Part shown: piece after piece, positions 35,560 through 42,672 of the stretch | Numbering within the stretch: position 1 is the stretch's first letter | How the letters are laid out: each line of letters begins with the position of its first letter | NCBI GenBank assembly: GCA_013151255.1 | Contig: JAADIQ010000050.1 | Location: forward strand, 1-46,061 | Source of the DNA: Alphaproteobacteria bacterium | GTDB taxonomy: Bacteria; Pseudomonadota; Alphaproteobacteria; Caulobacterales; Parvularculaceae | Length of the DNA stretch: 46,061 nt | Reading direction: 5' to 3' | The notes under the pieces: model-generated | What the model saw: the letters and a program-made list of their open reading frames with translations, nothing else | What the model was told of the DNA's origin: nothing | Database searches by the model: none | Program-made: the position numbers and the translations under genes

Positions 35560-36075
35560 TCAAGGCTTTGCGCCACGCCGCTCAAGCATGAAAAATTCGC
35601 AACCATAGTCGTTTCGGGCGTTTTGTTCGCAGGCTGATTCGCGGCGCTCACCCCACTCCTCTGATTTGAGGTCTGGAAAATGAACATCGCCGTCAATATC
35701 AGCGTTAACCCGGGTTAAGTATATACGCGCCGCCAGCGGCAGGGTTTGGGCGTAGATCTCCGCCCCGCCGATCACACAAATCTCATCGACGCCGCGACCT
35801 CTCGCACAACCGCGCGCTAGCGTGATGGCTTCAGGCAGGCTGCCGGTGGTGAAGGCGCCGGGCGCGGCAAAGCCTCGCTGCCGCGTCACCACGATATTGT
35901 CGCGCCCGGGCAGCGCCCTGCCAATCGAGGCGAAGGTCTTGCGGCCCATGATGATTGGCTTGCCGGCAGTGACTTTTTTAAACCATTTCAAATCGTCGGA
36001 AATCCGCCATGGCAGCGTCCCGCCGACGCCGATGGCGCCGCCCCGCGCGACCGCAACTACCAGCGCGATTTTCAT
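35560..36075 (-). CDS. folA: Dihydrofolate reductase
   Basis: 171-residue chromosomal DHFR, which regenerates tetrahydrofolate consumed by ThyA. The N-terminus IALVVAVARGGAIGVGGTLPW is followed by ISDDLKWFKKVT with the catalytic Asp, then IIMGRKTFASIG (NADPH binding) and the ICVIGGAEIYAQTLP loop. Length and motif order are standard. Its ATG overlaps the stop of the GNAT gene by four bases. Confidence 0.96.
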   Translation of the reverse strand: MKIALVVAVARGGAIGVGGTLPWRISDDLKWFKKVTAGKPIIMGRKTFASIGRALPGRDNIVVTRQRGFAAPGAFTTGSLPEAITLARGCARGRGVDEICVIGGAEIYAQTLPLAARIYLTRVNADIDGDVHFPDLKSEEWGERRESACEQNARNDYGCEFFMLERRGAKP

Positions 36076-36590
36076 CGCGCGCCGCCTGATGCCCGATCTT
36101 TGGCGGCGAGATTTTCAAGCGCCGGCCCGGTGAGGCGATTGACCGTCCACTCGCTCATCGCCTCTGCGCCAAGCGATTCATAAAATGCAATCGCCGGCGC
36201 ATTCCAGTCCAAGACCGACCATTCAAGCCGACCGCAATTATGGTCCTTGGCGATCTTCGCCAATCGCGCCAGCAACGCCTTGCCGGCGCCGGCGCCGCGC
36301 GCCGCCTGCGTCACGTAAAGGTCTTCGAGATAAAGCCCGTGCCGGCCGAGAAATGTTGAATAGTTGAAAAAATAAAGCGCAAAGCCGCAAGCCTCGCCAT
36401 TGGTCTCGGCAATCAGTGCAAAGACTTTTGGATTGTCGGCGAATAATGTTGCGCTTAGATCGTTCTCGCTGGCGACGACCTCATGGGCAAGCTTTTCATA
36501 GGCCGCCAATTCGCCAATGAATTGAAGGATTAACGCCTCGTCTCCGGGGATAGCCTCGCGGATGGTCAATGTCATGGGTGCGGCGTTCAT
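36072..36590 (-). CDS. GNAT-family N-acetyltransferase
   Basis: 172 residues with the GNAT fold. The acetyl-CoA loop lies around [18 protein letters not shown], preceded by the beta-4 strand LYLEDLYVT and followed by [28 protein letters not shown] and the VLDWN-PAI-FYE motif resemble the spermidine/diamine acetyltransferase (SAT1-like) branch. The substrate is unproven. It is embedded between thyA and folA, overlapping each by four bases (ATGA), so it is translated from the same message. Confidence 0.9.
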   Translation of the reverse strand: MNAAPMTLTIREAIPGDEALILQFIGELAAYEKLAHEVVASENDLSATLFADNPKVFALIAETNGEACGFALYFFNYSTFLGRHGLYLEDLYVTQAARGAGAGKALLARLAKIAKDHNCGRLEWSVLDWNAPAIAFYESLGAEAMSEWTVNRLTGPALENLAAKDRASGGAR

Positions 36591-37381
36591 ACCGCGACCT
36601 GCGCTTTGATATGCGGCTGGGCGGTGTAGTTCTCGATGGCGATATCATCGAAACGGAACGCAAAAATATCGTCAATCTCCGGATTAAGCCGCAGTTGCGG
36701 CAACGGTCCGGGCGTGCGCGTCAGTTGCTCGCGCGCCTGGTCGCCATGATTGAGATAAAGATGCGCATCGCCAAGCGTCAGGATAAAATCGCCCGGCTTC
36801 AAGCCGCAGGCCTGCGCCATCATCGCCGTCAGCAAAGCGTAAGACGCGATGTTGAAAGGAACGCCGAGAAAAATATCGCCCGAGCGCTGATAAAGCTGAC
36901 AGGAAAGCCGCTCGCCGGCGACGAAAAACTGAAACAGGCAATGACATGGCGCCAGCGCCATCTCCGCCAGATCGGAAGGGTTCCAGGCGCTAACGACAAG
37001 CCGGCGCGAGGCCGGGTTTTTTTTAATCTCATCAACCACCCACGCCATCTGGTCAATCGCGCGCCCGTCCGGCGCCGCCCATGAGCGCCACTGCTTGCCA
37101 TAGACCGGCCCAAGCTCGCCGCGCTCATCGGCCCACGCATCCCAGATCGAGACCCCGTTGTCCTTGAGATATTTGATATTGGTGTCGCCGGCGAGAAACC
37201 ATAACAGTTCGTGCACGATAGATTTTATGTGCAGCTTCTTGGTGGTCAAAAGCGGGAAACCTTTGCCCAAATCAAAGCGCATCTGATGGCCGAACACGGC
37301 GCGGGTCCCCACCCCAGTGCGGTCGACCCGCTCGTCGCCCGTTTCCAGAACCCGCTCTAAAAGATCAAGATATTGCCGCAT
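36587..37381 (-). CDS. thyA: Thymidylate synthase ThyA
   Basis: 264-residue enzyme converting dUMP to dTMP with methylene-tetrahydrofolate. The N-terminus [20 protein letters not shown] has the phosphate-binding Arg. The catalytic Cys is in [12 protein letters not shown]. Further signatures are [12 protein letters not shown] upstream and [20 protein letters not shown] (dUMP binding) downstream; the C-terminus [11 protein letters not shown] is complete. First gene of thyA-GNAT-folA. Confidence 0.98.
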   Translation of the reverse strand: MRQYLDLLERVLETGDERVDRTGVGTRAVFGHQMRFDLGKGFPLLTTKKLHIKSIVHELLWFLAGDTNIKYLKDNGVSIWDAWADERGELGPVYGKQWRSWAAPDGRAIDQMAWVVDEIKKNPASRRLVVSAWNPSDLAEMALAPCHCLFQFFVAGERLSCQLYQRSGDIFLGVPFNIASYALLTAMMAQACGLKPGDFILTLGDAHLYLNHGDQAREQLTRTPGPLPQLRLNPEIDDIFAFRFDDIAIENYTAQPHIKAQVAV

Positions 37382-37533
37382 TGCGCTCCACGAATCTCCC
37401 AGTTTGGCGCTAGTCTAGCAATTGCAGCCCGCCCGTCACCCGGGATTTGCGCTGGGTCGCCTTGTCGCACAGCGCTTTTTCCCCAGACGGCATGATGCTA
37501 GGGTCGGGCAAAAGCGGCAAAGAGGGGTTGAGA

Positions 37534-39102
37534 ATGGCGCAGGCAAACGCATCAGACGATCACGCATCAGACGGGCACGCATCAGACGGGCACAAAAATT
37601 TCGGCAAGGGCCTTGCCCTGCCCGGCCTCATCGTCGGCCTTCTCACCGGCGCGGCCATGTACGGTATTGTCGAGTTTTGGATTGATGATGCGGATGACAA
37701 AACGCTGGCGTCTGTGGTGTTGCTTTTCATCGTCACGGCGGCGGCGTCCTATCTCCTGCTGGCGGAGACCAATCGGCTGGTCAAGGCGACGGGCGCTGCG
37801 CTTCTCATCGCCGCTATTTTCGCCCTGCCGGATTATTTTATTTTAAGCCAGGTCACGGATGAGGCCAAAAACCTCACCGAGTTTCCGGCGGTGTTCTGGT
37901 TTCTCAGCCGCGGGCTGGTGGCTTATCTCACCGTCACGCTCGCCAAATCCGTGCTCGAAGCGGGCGCCCCGCCGCCCTATCGCGAAGTGTTCTTCCACGG
38001 GCTGACCATCCCCTTAATCGCCGGCGGCGCCAAAGTCTTTGCCGGGCTGGCGCTGGTGTTGCTGTTCGCCTGGGCGCGATTGCTGAAGGAAATGGATGTC
38101 AATTTTTTCAACAAGCTGTTTCAGGAGCCATGGTTTATCCTGCCGTTTCTTGGCGCCATTGGCGGCTTGGCGATCGCGATGATGCGCGGACAACAAGCGG
38201 TGCTCGGTGCGTTGCGGTTCATTCTTCTGTTGTTCAGCCGCATCGTGATGCCGATTACCGCGCTGTTTACGATTACGCTGCTTATCATCTTGGTGACAAA
38301 AGGAACCGGGGTGATTTTTGACCGCCCCTATCCAAGCGTCTGGATCATTGTCCTCGCGCTTACCGGCATGTTGATCTTCAACGGGGTTTATCAAAATGGC
38401 GAGGGCGGGCCGCCGCCGGCCTGGCTGAGGATATCCACCCTTATCACGCTGGTTGGCTTTCCGATTTATTCAGGCCTCGCCTTCACCGCCATCATGTTGC
38501 GCATCGGCGATTACGGGCTCACCCCGCCGCGCATTGCCGGGGTTGCGATCACTGGCCTGGTGGCGGCGTATTCCCTCGTCTGTCTCGCCGGGTTGCTGAC
38601 TGAGCTGAACTGGCGCGCCAAACGCTGGATGCCGCTGGTGGCGCCGCTCAACACCGCCATGGCGGCGCTATGGATTGTGGTTTTAACGGCGCTCGCCACT
38701 CCGCTGGCCAATCCCTGGGCGATCAGCGCCCATAGTCAATACAGACTGATCGCCAGCGAGCGCGTCACGGCCGAAGACTTCGATTTTGGCTATATGCGTT
38801 TCGAGCTTGGGCGCTATGGCGATGCGGCGCTGGAAAAAATGCTTGGGCTCAAAGACCATCCCGAAGCGCAAGCCATCAGCGCCGGCGTCGCCCGCGCGCA
38901 TGCCGCCAACAACCGCTGGGAATATGACAATCCGGAAATGGTGACCAACCCCGACAACAAAGACCGGCCTGTCACAGCCGACCCGAACGGCCCCATGGGA
39001 TTGGAACTAAACCCGGACGGCGTCGAACCTGATGATCTGGACACAGCGCAACCGGAAACCACGGAACTGGAACCCACAGACCCCGACGCCGGCAACCAAT
39101 AA
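37534..39102 (+). CDS. DUF4153-like multi-pass membrane protein
   Basis: 522 residues from an ATG at 37534 preceded by GAGGGG. The cytoplasmic N-terminus holds a repeated Ala-Ser-Asp-[Asp/Gly]-His motif. About 12 membrane segments follow to about residue 410, then a soluble C-terminal tail that becomes very acidic (DGVEPDDLDTAQPETTELEP). The arrangement of helices and the segment LLNWRAKRW-like turn (ELNWRAKRWMPLVAPLN) match DUF4153/DUF4173-type proteins, whose function is unknown. Its stop lies five bases from the convergent regulator gene. Confidence 0.7.
   Translation: MAQANASDDHASDGHASDGHKNFGKGLALPGLIVGLLTGAAMYGIVEFWIDDADDKTLASVVLLFIVTAAASYLLLAETNRLVKATGAALLIAAIFALPDYFILSQVTDEAKNLTEFPAVFWFLSRGLVAYLTVTLAKSVLEAGAPPPYREVFFHGLTIPLIAGGAKVFAGLALVLLFAWARLLKEMDVNFFNKLFQEPWFILPFLGAIGGLAIAMMRGQQAVLGALRFILLLFSRIVMPITALFTITLLIILVTKGTGVIFDRPYPSVWIIVLALTGMLIFNGVYQNGEGGPPPAWLRISTLITLVGFPIYSGLAFTAIMLRIGDYGLTPPRIAGVAITGLVAAYSLVCLAGLLTELNWRAKRWMPLVAPLNTAMAALWIVVLTALATPLANPWAISAHSQYRLIASERVTAEDFDFGYMRFELGRYGDAALEKMLGLKDHPEAQAISAGVARAHAANNRWEYDNPEMVTNPDNKDRPVTADPNGPMGLELNPDGVEPDDLDTAQPETTELEPTDPDAGNQ
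37549..37593 (+). repeat. Three 15-bp tandem repeats coding for A-S-D-[DG]-H
   Basis: GCATCAGACGATCAC, then two identical copies of GCATCAGACGGGCAC (37549-37563, 37564-37578, 37579-37593). The unit is in frame, so copy-number change would alter the protein by five residues per unit. Confidence 0.9.
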
Positions 39103-39107
39103 AACTT

Positions 39108-39344
39108 CTAATCTTCGCTTTTGAGCTTCACCAGCTTGCGCTGCGGGCCATTATAATCGGCGACCCCGTCTGAGATCGCATAACAGGCGAGGCGCACCGC
39201 GCGCGGGATTTTCACCTTCTCGCCGTCGCGCTCGCCTTTTTCATAATACTGGATCATGCGGCGCTTGAGGCCGAGCAAATGCGCCGCGTCCTTCTGCGAC
39301 AGCCGCAGCGTCTTGCGCCATTTCTTGAAATCGCTCGGTTCCAT
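39108..39344 (-). CDS. Small XRE-like helix-turn-helix regulator
   Basis: 78 residues from the ATG at 39344, eight bases after GGAG; a GTG at 39353 is an alternative. The segment FKKWRKTLRLSQKDAAHLLGLKRRMIQYYEKG has the five-helix pattern of XRE/Cro proteins (SQKDAAHLLG as helix 2 and turn, RRMIQYYEKG as recognition helix). The C-terminal 35 residues (IPRAVRLACYAISDGVADY) are typical of small alphaproteobacterial phage-repressor-like proteins. It is transcribed away from ssrA; no partner toxin gene is present. Confidence 0.8.
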   Translation of the reverse strand: MEPSDFKKWRKTLRLSQKDAAHLLGLKRRMIQYYEKGERDGEKVKIPRAVRLACYAISDGVADYNGPQRKLVKLKSED

Positions 39345-39452
39345 CGCATTCACTCCAGCGTCCCAAAATGGGCGCGCGCCATTCAGCCCTTTACGACACT
39401 GATATTACAAAGTCTTGACTATTACGGCTATTTTTTAAGCCTCAGCTGGGGC

Positions 39453-39481
39453 TTCAAATTAACCCCTACATGGCTTATATA
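39453..39481 (+). promoter_or_regulatory. Candidate ssrA promoter
   Basis: TTCAAA (39453-39458) and TATATA (39476-39481) are 17 bases apart and directly precede the tmRNA acceptor piece. A hairpin (AAGCCTC-AGCT-GGGGCTT, 39437-39454) and TTGACT at 39415 lie just upstream. Confidence 0.4.
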
Positions 39482-39484
39482 AAC

Positions 39485-39845
39485 CCTGCCCGCTTCGGTG
39501 GGATATGGCGATAAATTGCGCGTGTAATAACCGTATCGGACCCGGGGGCGGTACCCGGCGGCTCCACCAAAACCCTTCTCGCTATCTGGCGGAGGGCTTC
39601 GACGGGGCCGAAATAGGATCGACGAGCGTCTAAAGACGATGTTTTTGCCCGGTTTGCCTCCGTTATTTGGCTAAACTGAATAGTTGCTAATGACAACAAT
39701 TCGGAAGAGTTCGCTCTTGCTGCGTAATGCGGCTGAGTAAGCTCGATTTCTAAGTCCTGACCTCTTCCAAGGCCAGGCGGGGCCCCCCGGCGCCTGGCAA
39801 CAGAAGCCGGGACTTTTTTCCCCAGCTGTCCCGCTTCAGCCTATT
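39485..39845 (+). ncRNA. ssrA: Circularly permuted two-piece tmRNA
   Basis: Both ends are approximate. The 3' acceptor piece comes first: a CCCGC-TTCG-GTGGG hairpin near 39488, the T-arm CCGGG-GGCGGTA-CCCGG, then CGGCTCC-A-CCA ending at 39569. After a 34-base spacer the coding piece starts with GGGGCCG (39604-39610), which pairs with CGGCTCC (39559-39565; one G-U) to form the acceptor stem. The resume signal TAGTT and the tag frame follow at 39686-39727. Hairpins GCCAGGCG/CGCCTGGC and GAAGCCGGGAC/GTCCCGCTTC after the tag fit the pseudoknot region. This permuted order is known from alphaproteobacteria; the transcript is cut into two RNAs. tmRNA rescues stalled ribosomes and tags the nascent chain. 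Confidence 0.92.
39686..39727 (+). other. ssrA: tmRNA proteolysis tag reading frame
   Basis: GCT resume codon through TAA encodes ANDNNSEEFALAA. The frame is the expected form of the alphaproteobacterial tag (Caulobacter: AANDNFAEEFAVAA); Asn-Ser replaces Phe-Ala in the middle, while the SspB/ClpX-relevant ends are kept. The bases just before, TAGTT, resemble the TAGTC before the E. coli resume codon. Confidence 0.92.
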
Positions 39846-39966
39846 GAGCGCCGGCAGAGCGAGAGGCGAAAACCTTCAATTCAAGGGCGCTTTACCCGGC
39901 CGCAACGGTAGCCCTGGCGGCCATGGCTCGTTAAAACACTGCTGAATGCGATGAAGGCCAGACGCC

Positions 39967-40470
39967 GTGACGGACGATGTAGAACTTGATTACGACTATC
40001 TGATGCAGAAATCTCTGCGCAATTTAATGCGCGATGTGCTTGAGATTATCAGGGATATCGGCGACGCGCCGGGCGAGCATCATTTCTATATTGAATTCCT
40101 CACCCATGCGCCGGGCGTTTCTATCCCCGAGCACCTGCTCCAGGAATATCCCGAACGCATGACCATCGTCCTGCAGCATCAATTCCAGAACCTTATCATC
40201 GACGATGACGGCTTTGGCGTCACCTTGTGGTTCAAAGGCCGCGAGACGCGTCTTGAAATACCGTTTCTTGCGGTGACAAGCTTCGCCGATCCGAGCGTTG
40301 AGTTTGGCCTGCGCTTTGAGCCGGTAGACCAGGATGATGACAGCGACGCCGACGCAACCGATGAGGCGGAAGCAGCGCCTGCCTCTGATAATGCTTCGGG
40401 TACAGAAGAAAAGCCCAAGCCCGGCGACGGCGCCGATGTTGTCAGCCTTGATGCTTTCCGCAAAAAGTGA
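39967..40470 (+). CDS. sspB: ClpXP adaptor SspB (alphaproteobacterial type)
   Basis: 167 residues from a GTG at 39967. The N-terminal two-thirds form the SspB fold: LDYDYLMQKSLRNLMRDVLE helix, HHFYIEFLTHAPGVSIPEHL, MTIVLQHQFQNLIIDDDGFG and a final LRFEPV strand. An acidic linker of about 35 residues leads to the short C-terminal ClpX-binding motif VVSLDAFRKK. SspB tethers ssrA-tagged substrates to ClpXP. It lies just downstream of the tmRNA gene on the same strand. GAAGG is about 10 bases before the GTG. Confidence 0.93.
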   Translation: MTDDVELDYDYLMQKSLRNLMRDVLEIIRDIGDAPGEHHFYIEFLTHAPGVSIPEHLLQEYPERMTIVLQHQFQNLIIDDDGFGVTLWFKGRETRLEIPFLAVTSFADPSVEFGLRFEPVDQDDDSDADATDEAEAAPASDNASGTEEKPKPGDGADVVSLDAFRKK

Positions 40471-40513
40471 CGCTGCAATCTCTTTGCCCGCTCAAAACTG
40501 AAAGCACTTTTTT

Positions 40514-41905
40514 ATGACTGACACCCGCATAGAATCTGACAGCTTTGGCGAGCTTAATGTTCCGACCGACAAATATTATGGCGCGCAATCGGCGCGCTCG
40601 CTGATCAACTTTCCGATTGGCGAGGAGACGATGCCGGCGGCGCTGATCCGCGCGCTTGGAATTGTCAAACTCTGCGCGGCGCGCACCAATATGGCGATGG
40701 ACAATCTCGACCCGAAGCTGGCCAACGCGATTGCCGAGGCCGCAGGCGAAGTTGCCGAGGGCAAGCTCAACGCCCACTTCCCGTTGTCCATATGGCAGAC
40801 CGGCTCTGGCACCCAGTCGAATATGAACGCCAATGAGGTGGTGGCCAACCGGGCGATTGAATTGCTCGGCGGCGAGATTGGCTCCAAAGCCCCGGTCCAT
40901 CCCAACGATCATGTCAATCGCAGCCAGTCGTCCAACGACACATTCCCCACCGCCATGCATATCGCTGCGGCGGAAGAAATTGTGCACCGCCTGGTCCCGG
41001 CGTTGCAGACATTGCACAACGCGCTGAACGACAAGGCGCAGGCGTTTAAAGACATCATCAAAATCGGCCGCACGCATTTGCAGGATGCAACGCCGCTGAC
41101 GCTTGGCCAGGAATTTTCCGGCTATGTGCAAATGCTCGCCAACGCTATTGAACGCGCCGAGGGTGTGTTGCCGCGGCTTTATGCGCTGGCCCAAGGCGGC
41201 ACCGCCGTCGGCACCGGCCTTAACGCCAAGCCCGGCTTTGCGGAAAAATTCGCCGAGGAAGTCGCCGCCTACACCAAGCTTTCCTTCGTCACCGCGCCCA
41301 ATAAATTCGAAGCGCTGGGCGCCCATGATGCGATGGTCGAAGCCCATGGCGCGCTCAATGAAATTGCCGTCAGCCTGTTTAAAATCGCCAATGATATTCG
41401 CCTGCTCGGTTCCGGCCCGCGTTCCGGTCTTGGCGAAATATCCCTGCCGGAAAACGAGCCCGGCTCGTCAATTATGCCGGGCAAGGTGAACCCCACCCAA
41501 TGCGAAGCGCTGACCATGGTTTGCGCGCAGGTGATGGGCAACAACACAACCGTCAGTTTCGCCGGCAGCCAGGGCCATCTGGAGCTCAACGTCTTTAAAC
41601 CGGTGATCGCCTATAATGTGTTGCAGTCGACCCGGCTGCTCGCTGACGCGGGCGCCTCCTTCGCCGAGCGCTGCATCGCCGGCGTTAAGGCCAACACCGA
41701 CACCATCAAGGATTTGATGGAGCGCTCGCTGATGCTGGTGACGGCGCTGGCGCCTGAAATCGGCTATGACAACGCCACCAAGATTGCGAAAACAGCGCAC
41801 AAAAATGGCACAACCCTGCGCGAGGAAGCGGTGAAGCTCGGCTTTGTCACTGGCGAGGACTATGACCGTATTGTCCGGCCTGAAAAGATGGTGTCGCCGC
41901 AATAA
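40514..41905 (+). CDS. fumC: Class II fumarate hydratase FumC
   Basis: 463-residue fumarase of the aspartase/fumarase superfamily; converts fumarate to malate in the TCA cycle without an Fe-S cluster. Diagnostic stretches: [62 protein letters not shown] and the catalytic loop [16 protein letters not shown]. Length is normal. It follows sspB by 43 bases on the same strand, and may be co-transcribed. Confidence 0.98.
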   Translation: MTDTRIESDSFGELNVPTDKYYGAQSARSLINFPIGEETMPAALIRALGIVKLCAARTNMAMDNLDPKLANAIAEAAGEVAEGKLNAHFPLSIWQTGSGTQSNMNANEVVANRAIELLGGEIGSKAPVHPNDHVNRSQSSNDTFPTAMHIAAAEEIVHRLVPALQTLHNALNDKAQAFKDIIKIGRTHLQDATPLTLGQEFSGYVQMLANAIERAEGVLPRLYALAQGGTAVGTGLNAKPGFAEKFAEEVAAYTKLSFVTAPNKFEALGAHDAMVEAHGALNEIAVSLFKIANDIRLLGSGPRSGLGEISLPENEPGSSIMPGKVNPTQCEALTMVCAQVMGNNTTVSFAGSQGHLELNVFKPVIAYNVLQSTRLLADAGASFAERCIAGVKANTDTIKDLMERSLMLVTALAPEIGYDNATKIAKTAHKNGTTLREEAVKLGFVTGEDYDRIVRPEKMVSPQ

Positions 41906-41981
41906 CCGTCCGATTAAGCCTTGATGATGGTTAATGGAGGCGGGCCATGAATCGTGGACCGGTTTTTGCTATAATACTATA

Positions 41982-42004
41982 GCGAGCGCTGACGCAGCGT
42001 TCGC
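41982..42004 (+). promoter_or_regulatory. Promoter-like box followed by a 10-bp hairpin
   Basis: A TATAAT hexamer lies at 41970-41975. Seven bases downstream GCGAGCGCTG and CAGCGTTCGC (one G-U pair, loop ACG) form a hairpin ending 29 bases before the small gene at 42034. It could be a 5' leader element of that gene or, with AAAGTTTT after it, a weak terminator of fumC. Confidence 0.4.
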
Positions 42005-42033
42005 AAAGTTTTGTGACACAAGGATTGGGTAGA

Positions 42034-42255
42034 ATGGCGGACAACACACCTTCCGACAGCCAGCTTCGGCTTTTACTAGCGCAATTTCTGTTTGCGCATA
42101 ATGTCGATATTGAGACGCTTTATAAGGCGCTGGGCGCGGAGCTTTCTGACGCCGACGGTGAAGCGGTCTCGCATATGGCGGGGATCATCGACGGCGTGAC
42201 GCTGGCGACATCAAAAATTCGCGCCCATGGCGTCGATAACTGGGCCAAGAATTAA
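42034..42255 (+). CDS. Small conserved-looking protein of unknown function
   Basis: 73 residues from the ATG at 42034, nine bases after AAGGA. A helical protein without Cys: LRLLLAQFLFAHNVDIETLYKAL, then AGIIDGVTLATSKIRAHGVDNWAKN. No signal peptide or membrane helix. I do not recognise the family. It is flanked by a hairpin on each side and has its own promoter-like box, which supports a real gene. Confidence 0.6.
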   Translation: MADNTPSDSQLRLLLAQFLFAHNVDIETLYKALGAELSDADGEAVSHMAGIIDGVTLATSKIRAHGVDNWAKN

Positions 42256-42276
42256 CAAACCCTGCCGAACCGGTTT

Positions 42277-42309
42277 ATAGCGCAATCAATTGAAAATTGA
42301 TTGCGCTAT
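42277..42309 (+). terminator. Perfect 15-bp inverted repeat, probable terminator
   Basis: ATAGCGCAATCAATT, loop GAA, and its exact complement, beginning 22 bases after the stop of the small gene. CGTTTGTTCT follows, which is T-rich but not a clean T-run. Its perfect symmetry would also suit a regulator binding site. From 42310 to 42453 I see nothing else beyond the likely leader of the next gene. Confidence 0.65.
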
Positions 42310-42453
42310 CGTTTGTTCTCGCTCGCGGCTAATCCTTGCTGCGCAAGGGCCTGCGCGGGCGCGGCGCAGTCGCGCCCTTATTGGATTTAAAATTCACCTC
42401 AATGCGCTATACCATCCTGAGACAGGAAATAAGAAAAACACCGGCTCGCTGTT

Positions 42454-42672
42454 ATGCACAAACGCTCCGTCACGCTGAAAGGCCATCGCACCAGCATTGC
42501 GCTGGAAGATGAATTCTGGGCGGCGCTCAAGGATTTTGCCGCAACCGACAAGCGCTCGCTCGCCAGTCTTATCTCCGACATTGACCGCAGAAGATTGAAA
42601 CAATCGCCGCCGCCGGGATTGGCCTCGGCGTTACGGGTGTTTGTTTTGAAGCGCGTGGCGGGAGATACTTAA
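42454..42672 (+). CDS. Ribbon-helix-helix domain protein (RHH_4 type)
   Basis: 72 residues. HKRSVTLKGHRTSIALEDEFWAALKDFA gives the beta-strand and first helix, and KRSLASLISDIDRRR the second helix, of the RHH_4 family found in alphaproteobacteria, often close to fumC. The C-terminus (LASALRVFVLKRV) is also typical. Such proteins are presumed DNA-binding dimers. Its stop overlaps that of the convergent glnE-like gene by four bases. Confidence 0.85.
   Translation: MHKRSVTLKGHRTSIALEDEFWAALKDFAATDKRSLASLISDIDRRRLKQSPPPGLASALRVFVLKRVAGDT

Noticed and set aside
39475-39699. A 74-codon minus-strand frame reading ...VEPPGTAPGSDTV...
   Set aside because: It lies exactly on the tmRNA acceptor piece; the same peptide is a familiar spurious translation of this RNA in alphaproteobacteria.
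40442-41347. 301-codon minus-strand frame
   Set aside because: Antisense to fumC, which is unambiguous.
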